From positions 310,001 to 374,000 of the forward strand of contig NZ_JBDFMM010000001.1 of NCBI RefSeq assembly GCF_047238265.1: DNA of 64,000 nucleotides, given 5' to 3'. A model generated the notes under the pieces. It did not search any database. It was given only the letters and a program-made list of their open reading frames with translations, and was not told the origin of the DNA. The position numbers were made by a program, and so were the translations under genes. This DNA is from Paenibacillus_F sp047238265 (GTDB taxonomy: Bacteria; Bacillota; Bacilli; Paenibacillales; NBRC-103111). Below are positions 60,499-64,000 of the stretch, piece after piece; positions within the stretch are counted from its first letter, which is position 1, and each line of letters begins with the position of its first letter.

Positions 60499-61464
60499 GT
60501 GGTAAGCATTAAAGATATCGCAAAAAAAGCCGGCGTGTCCATTTCAACGGTTTCTTACGCGCTGAACGGCAGTCCCAAAGTAACCGACGAAACGTGCGCC
60601 CGGATTTTGGCGATCGCCAAGGAACTGAACTACACTCCCAATGCGGCGGCCCGCTCGCTAAAAAAGCGGGAAAGCAAAATTATCGGCGTTTTTCTGACCG
60701 ATTTCAGCGGCCCTTTCTACGGCCATCTTTTGCAGGGAATCAAGGCGTACTTAAACCGGCACGGCTACGAGCTTATCGTCTGCAGCGGGTCCCAGTCCCA
60801 CCGTTTTCTGCCGGAACGGTTGATTGACGGGGCAATTATCCTGGACGCGGCATTTTCCAATGAAGAATTGCTGCAGCATGCGGACAGGGGACATAAAATC
60901 GTCGTGCTCGACCGCGAGCTGATTCATCCGAACATCAATCAGGTGCTTCTGGATAACAAAGCGGGGGCCAATCTGGCCGCCGATTACGTTCTGGAAAAAG
61001 GTCACCGTAAGCTATATGTGGTGGCGGGACCGCAAGACTCTTATGATTCCGATAAGCGCTTACACGCCGTCCGGCAAACCGTGGGCCGCTATAAGGATGT
61101 CGATTGCACCGAGCTGCCGGGAGGCTTCGATAAAGAGTCCGGGGAGAAAGCCGCGAGGCTCATTCTGGAACAATATAAGGAGCCGGCCGCCGTTCTTTGT
61201 CTGAATGACGAGATGGCAATCGGCGTTTATAACACCGTGGCGGAATCGGATTACCGCATCGGCGAGCATATCCATATTATCGGATTCGATAATATCGAGC
61301 TGTCGGCGTACGTCACCCCGCGGCTGGCTACGATCGATTATTCCAAACACAAGTGGGGCGCTCTGGCGGCGGAGCAGCTGTCGAAGCTGATCGCCGGAGA
61401 GACGGTCGAGCATGAGCGGATTTACGTTACGCTGGTGAAGGGCGAATCGGTGGGAGAGGTGTAA
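60499..61464 (+). CDS. LacI-family regulator of the beta-1,2-glucan genes
   Basis: A 321-residue LacI/GalR protein: HTH SIKDIAKKAGVSISTVSYALNGSPKVTDETCARILAIAKELNYTPNAAARSL (3-54) and a periplasmic-binding-like effector domain with IIGFDNIELSAYVTP near the end. GTG 60499 has AGGAG 8-9 bases upstream. It ends the cluster and likely binds the two TCGAAACGTTTC operators at 54312 and 54464, releasing them with an oligosaccharide. Confidence 0.92.
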   Translation: MVSIKDIAKKAGVSISTVSYALNGSPKVTDETCARILAIAKELNYTPNAAARSLKKRESKIIGVFLTDFSGPFYGHLLQGIKAYLNRHGYELIVCSGSQSHRFLPERLIDGAIILDAAFSNEELLQHADRGHKIVVLDRELIHPNINQVLLDNKAGANLAADYVLEKGHRKLYVVAGPQDSYDSDKRLHAVRQTVGRYKDVDCTELPGGFDKESGEKAARLILEQYKEPAAVLCLNDEMAIGVYNTVAESDYRIGEHIHIIGFDNIELSAYVTPRLATIDYSKHKWGALAAEQLSKLIAGETVEHERIYVTLVKGESVGEV

Positions 61465-61485
61465 GCTCGGCCGTTGCAAATATAA

Positions 61486-61530
61486 ACAAGAAAGGTCCGA
61501 AAAGATTCGGGATCTTTCTTGTTTTTTTTG
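61486..61530 (+). terminator. Intrinsic terminator of the lacI-type gene
   Basis: AACAAGAAAG-GTCCGAA and TTCGGGA-TCTTTCTTGTT arms followed by a T8 run. Confidence 0.85.
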
Positions 61531-61622
61531 TTATGAAATAAGACTTATAAAGCTCAAATTAGGTAGATACAGGAAGGAACAAAAATATTATACTAATAAT
61601 AATACAAAACAGGAGGAAATAT

Positions 61623-63239
61623 ATGCTAATAAGAAAGTTATTAAAGCTATCCCTATTATTATTTGGAGTAACTATATGTTTTCAATATCAGGGTCATGCG
61701 TCGGCGGAGTCTGCGGGAACGAACCGGATTATTACCCTGACGATTGGGAATCCTCAAGCGGATGTTGACGGGCAGAAAATTGCTATGCCTGCAGCGCCTG
61801 TATTGATTAAAGATACCAGCATGGTTCCGTTTCGGTTTCTCGGAGAATTGCTGGGAGCCGAAGTGAGTTGGGAAAATTCCACACAGACGGTTACGCTTAA
61901 AGGCAACGATCGCACCGTTACGTTGTCGGTCGGTCATCCCGAAGCCGACGTAAACGGAGTTCAGACAGTTCTGGACCAGCCGGCTGCAATCGTAAATGAG
62001 ACAACTCTGGTGCCTCTGCGTTTTATCGCCGAGAGTTTGAACCGCAACGTTGCTTACGACAATGCTTCGAAGGTGATCACTATCGTACCTAAAGAAGAGA
62101 CTAAACCGGTTCCCCCAGTCCCTGAAAAAGAAGCTCCAAAGAAAAAACTGGAGCATCCGACCGTCGATAATCTCTCTCTTAAAATAGGGAAATCTTATAC
62201 AAAGATATGTGTTAAATTTTTAGAGTGCAAAAGTGCCAAAACACGCTTTGTATCCAGCTTTGTGACCGATTCTAACGACGATATTTATATGATTGACTAC
62301 GATGCGAAACGCCCAATCAAGCACGAGTATGTTATTTCCAAGTATAATCAAAAGACGGGAGATAACAGAAAGTTGGAACAAGTTTTAAATTTAAACGAAA
62401 AATTTGATATTGAGTATTTGGATAAAAAAAGTCAGGTTCAAAGTCTGTCCTATAGAGATCTGGCACCCGAGAAAATTTTTTACGATGAGAAGCGCGACAA
62501 ACTGTATATGTTGGCCAGTGTAGATAAGAAAGATATTAAAATAGTTATTTATGAAGTTCTTCCCGAGGTGAAATTGATTACTTATAATGCCGATGAAACC
62601 TTGCTCGACGAAGAAAATGACATAATGACAACGTTGGATGGCGTAAACTTAATCTTCAGTAATACATTTTTTGGAAGTATTTATTCGGTAGAAGCGGGAA
62701 AAGAACGATCTCTAAAAGCGGTTATAGCAGCTGAAAAGAAGCCCAAGCTTGTTTCGCTCATTAAGGACAACAAGATTTATTTAATGGATTACGTTAATAA
62801 AACCATTCATATGCTGCGGGAAGACGGACGTCTTATCGAGGTTGCCAAAATAAAGATGGAGAAGATCGGTGCAGCCGCCTCCAAAGGCGATTTTTTTTAT
62901 GCGGCTGATAAAAACGGATTCTATAAAATCGATGTCACCGGTAAAGTCGAGGATTACGTGAAATTAAGCGAGCTTCGCTACAATAGTGGCTTGTATGAGC
63001 CTAAAACCAAAACCTACGATCGTCTCGGAACGGGTAACTTTAATTTTGAGGATTTGCCTTATAATCCGTTTGGCCCGTTTGGACCGGGTGGGGAGGTTAC
63101 TGTGGGAACTTTAGAAATGGAATTTTACGATGATTCTATTCCTGTAGACTTTGCCGTAGACAGTCAAGGCAATATTATTATTCATGACAACGAACACAAA
63201 TTGCTTAGACGCATCAATGTATTTGGAACGGAACAATAA
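61623..63239 (+). CDS. Stalk-domain surface protein with a beta-propeller-like body
   Basis: A 538-residue exported protein. Signal peptide about 1-30; two copper-amine-oxidase-N-like (stalk) repeats, ITLTIGNPQADVDG and VTLSVGHPEADVNG, each followed by VPFRFLGELLGAEVSWE or VPLRFIAESLNRNVAYD (about 37-155); a Pro/Lys linker; then a body of about 370 residues with propeller-like segments and many Asp/Lys. It is more AT-rich than neighbours. GGAGG precedes ATG 61623. Stalk domains tether proteins in Paenibacillus cell walls; the body's ligand is unknown. Confidence 0.78.
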   Translation: MLIRKLLKLSLLLFGVTICFQYQGHASAESAGTNRIITLTIGNPQADVDGQKIAMPAAPVLIKDTSMVPFRFLGELLGAEVSWENSTQTVTLKGNDRTVTLSVGHPEADVNGVQTVLDQPAAIVNETTLVPLRFIAESLNRNVAYDNASKVITIVPKEETKPVPPVPEKEAPKKKLEHPTVDNLSLKIGKSYTKICVKFLECKSAKTRFVSSFVTDSNDDIYMIDYDAKRPIKHEYVISKYNQKTGDNRKLEQVLNLNEKFDIEYLDKKSQVQSLSYRDLAPEKIFYDEKRDKLYMLASVDKKDIKIVIYEVLPEVKLITYNADETLLDEENDIMTTLDGVNLIFSNTFFGSIYSVEAGKERSLKAVIAAEKKPKLVSLIKDNKIYLMDYVNKTIHMLREDGRLIEVAKIKMEKIGAAASKGDFFYAADKNGFYKIDVTGKVEDYVKLSELRYNSGLYEPKTKTYDRLGTGNFNFEDLPYNPFGPFGPGGEVTVGTLEMEFYDDSIPVDFAVDSQGNIIIHDNEHKLLRRINVFGTEQ

Positions 63240-63266
63240 TTTCGAACGGCCTTCCGTTTCATGCGG

Positions 63267-63307
63267 GGCGATCGGTTCTTTAGGATAGGGGCCGATCGTC
63301 TTTTTGT
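63267..63307 (+). terminator. Intrinsic terminator
   Basis: GCGATCGG/CCGATCGT arms with a 16-base loop and TTTTTG. Confidence 0.7.
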
Positions 63308-63418
63308 TTGCTGATACATCCGTTTTGATTTTTTCGATGGCTTCATCCCGGCTTTCCAGCAGGGTTTGTCTGTCTAACCGCACGGTGATAAGATAGGGGG
63401 AGGAAGGGGAAGAGGGTT

Positions 63419-63997
63419 ATGGCGAGACAACGGGCGTTTACTAAATCGGAGCTGCTGGACGCGACCGAACGCTTATTGATGGAGCGGGGCTATGACGGCT
63501 TTCACCTGAAAGCCTTGTCCGAAATGCTGTCGGGCGCAAGAAGCACAATCTACGAATATTACGCCAACAAGGAAGAGATCGTCGCGGCCTGCATGCGCAG
63601 AACGATGGAGCAGACGATCGAGGCCTGCGAAGGGATCGAGCATCTTGAGCCTGTAGCGGCCATAAAAAAAGTGCTGCTTATTTTTCTGGAGCTGTCGAAT
63701 TTCCATACGCTGATGCTGGCGGCCCCCAAAATCGATGAAAGTGCTTCGGACAAAGCGAGGCTGGATCTCGAATTTTTGAATGAAGGCCACGCGGATTTGA
63801 AAAAAAAGCTGACTGCGCTGTTCCAAAAAGCCCAGGAAGCGGGCGCGCTGCGGGCGGATATTCCTCTTCCGGTGATTACGGCGGTATTTTTCCATGCGAT
63901 CGATACGCCGAATTGGTTGAACGTGCCTACCGAGGAATGGGCGGAGATGCTTTTTGGCCTCTGGTGGAACGGCGGAGGAAATCCTTTGAATACATGA
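63419..63997 (+). CDS. TetR-family transcriptional regulator
   Basis: A 192-residue TetR protein: HTH KSELLDATERLLMERGYDGFHLKALSEMLSGARSTIYEYYANKEEIVAAC (about 9-58), and an all-helical ligand domain. The open frame is complete and stops three bases before the window end, so any controlled gene to the right lies outside. GGGGAAGAGGG precedes ATG 63419. Confidence 0.9.
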   Translation: MARQRAFTKSELLDATERLLMERGYDGFHLKALSEMLSGARSTIYEYYANKEEIVAACMRRTMEQTIEACEGIEHLEPVAAIKKVLLIFLELSNFHTLMLAAPKIDESASDKARLDLEFLNEGHADLKKKLTALFQKAQEAGALRADIPLPVITAVFFHAIDTPNWLNVPTEEWAEMLFGLWWNGGGNPLNT

Positions 63998-64000
63998 AAT

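Overview
The window looks like chromosomal DNA of a Gram-positive, spore-forming Firmicute of the Paenibacillus type. The evidence is strong AGGAGG-type ribosome sites, a T-box leader on thrS, S-layer-homology and stalk-domain surface proteins, a Bacillus-like rnr-smpB-ssrA order, and protein sequences that resemble Paenibacillus homologues throughout. The species cannot be named from the sequence alone.

Layout. 0.2-4.7 kb: RNase R with a long basic tail, SmpB and tmRNA (ribosome rescue). 5-10.9 kb: one giant repetitive S-layer-anchored protein, flanked by an imperfect repeat that starts where tmRNA ends. 11.3-12.3 kb: a low-GC stretch with an unknown gene. 12.3-14.6 kb: azoreductase, a carboxymuconolactone-decarboxylase-like protein and its divergent ECF41 sigma factor, each of the last two with an ECF41-type promoter. 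14.9-19.3 kb: an unknown gene, a BlaI/M56 sensor pair, a MerR-controlled pair of SMR exporters and a Gly/Phe-repeat (coat-like) protein. 19.5-26.1 kb: a frameshifted HTH gene, an MsrA-like protein, an arsenic cluster (frameshifted arsM, MarR-type regulator, arsB, arsC), then an ArsR regulator and MFS exporter that share an operator. 26.3-36.5 kb: unknown genes, an acetyltransferase, a large secreted metallophosphatase, T-box plus thrS, and further unknown genes. 37-39.6 kb: a MalT-type LuxR regulator.

Two catabolic systems fill the right half. 41.4-47.9 kb carries cell-wall amino-sugar salvage genes (murQ and a MurNAc/GlcNAc kinase on one strand; namZ, a class C beta-lactamase-like protein, a PIG-L-type protein and an RpiR/MurR regulator on the other), with repeated RpiR-like operators in the divergent promoter region. 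51.1-61.5 kb carries a beta-1,2-gluco-oligosaccharide (sophorooligosaccharide) system: ABC importer, GH3 beta-glucosidase, GH94 1,2-beta-oligoglucan phosphorylase and a LacI regulator, with two LacI operators in the divergent promoter region. Between them lie an ECF sigma/anti-sigma operon and a membrane protein. The window ends with a stalk-domain surface protein and a TetR regulator.

Three genes (HTH gene, arsM, namZ) are each broken by one apparent single-base indel, and a fourth small gene may be as well. These could be pseudogenes or assembly errors. No integrase, transposase gene, CRISPR array or tRNA gene was seen.
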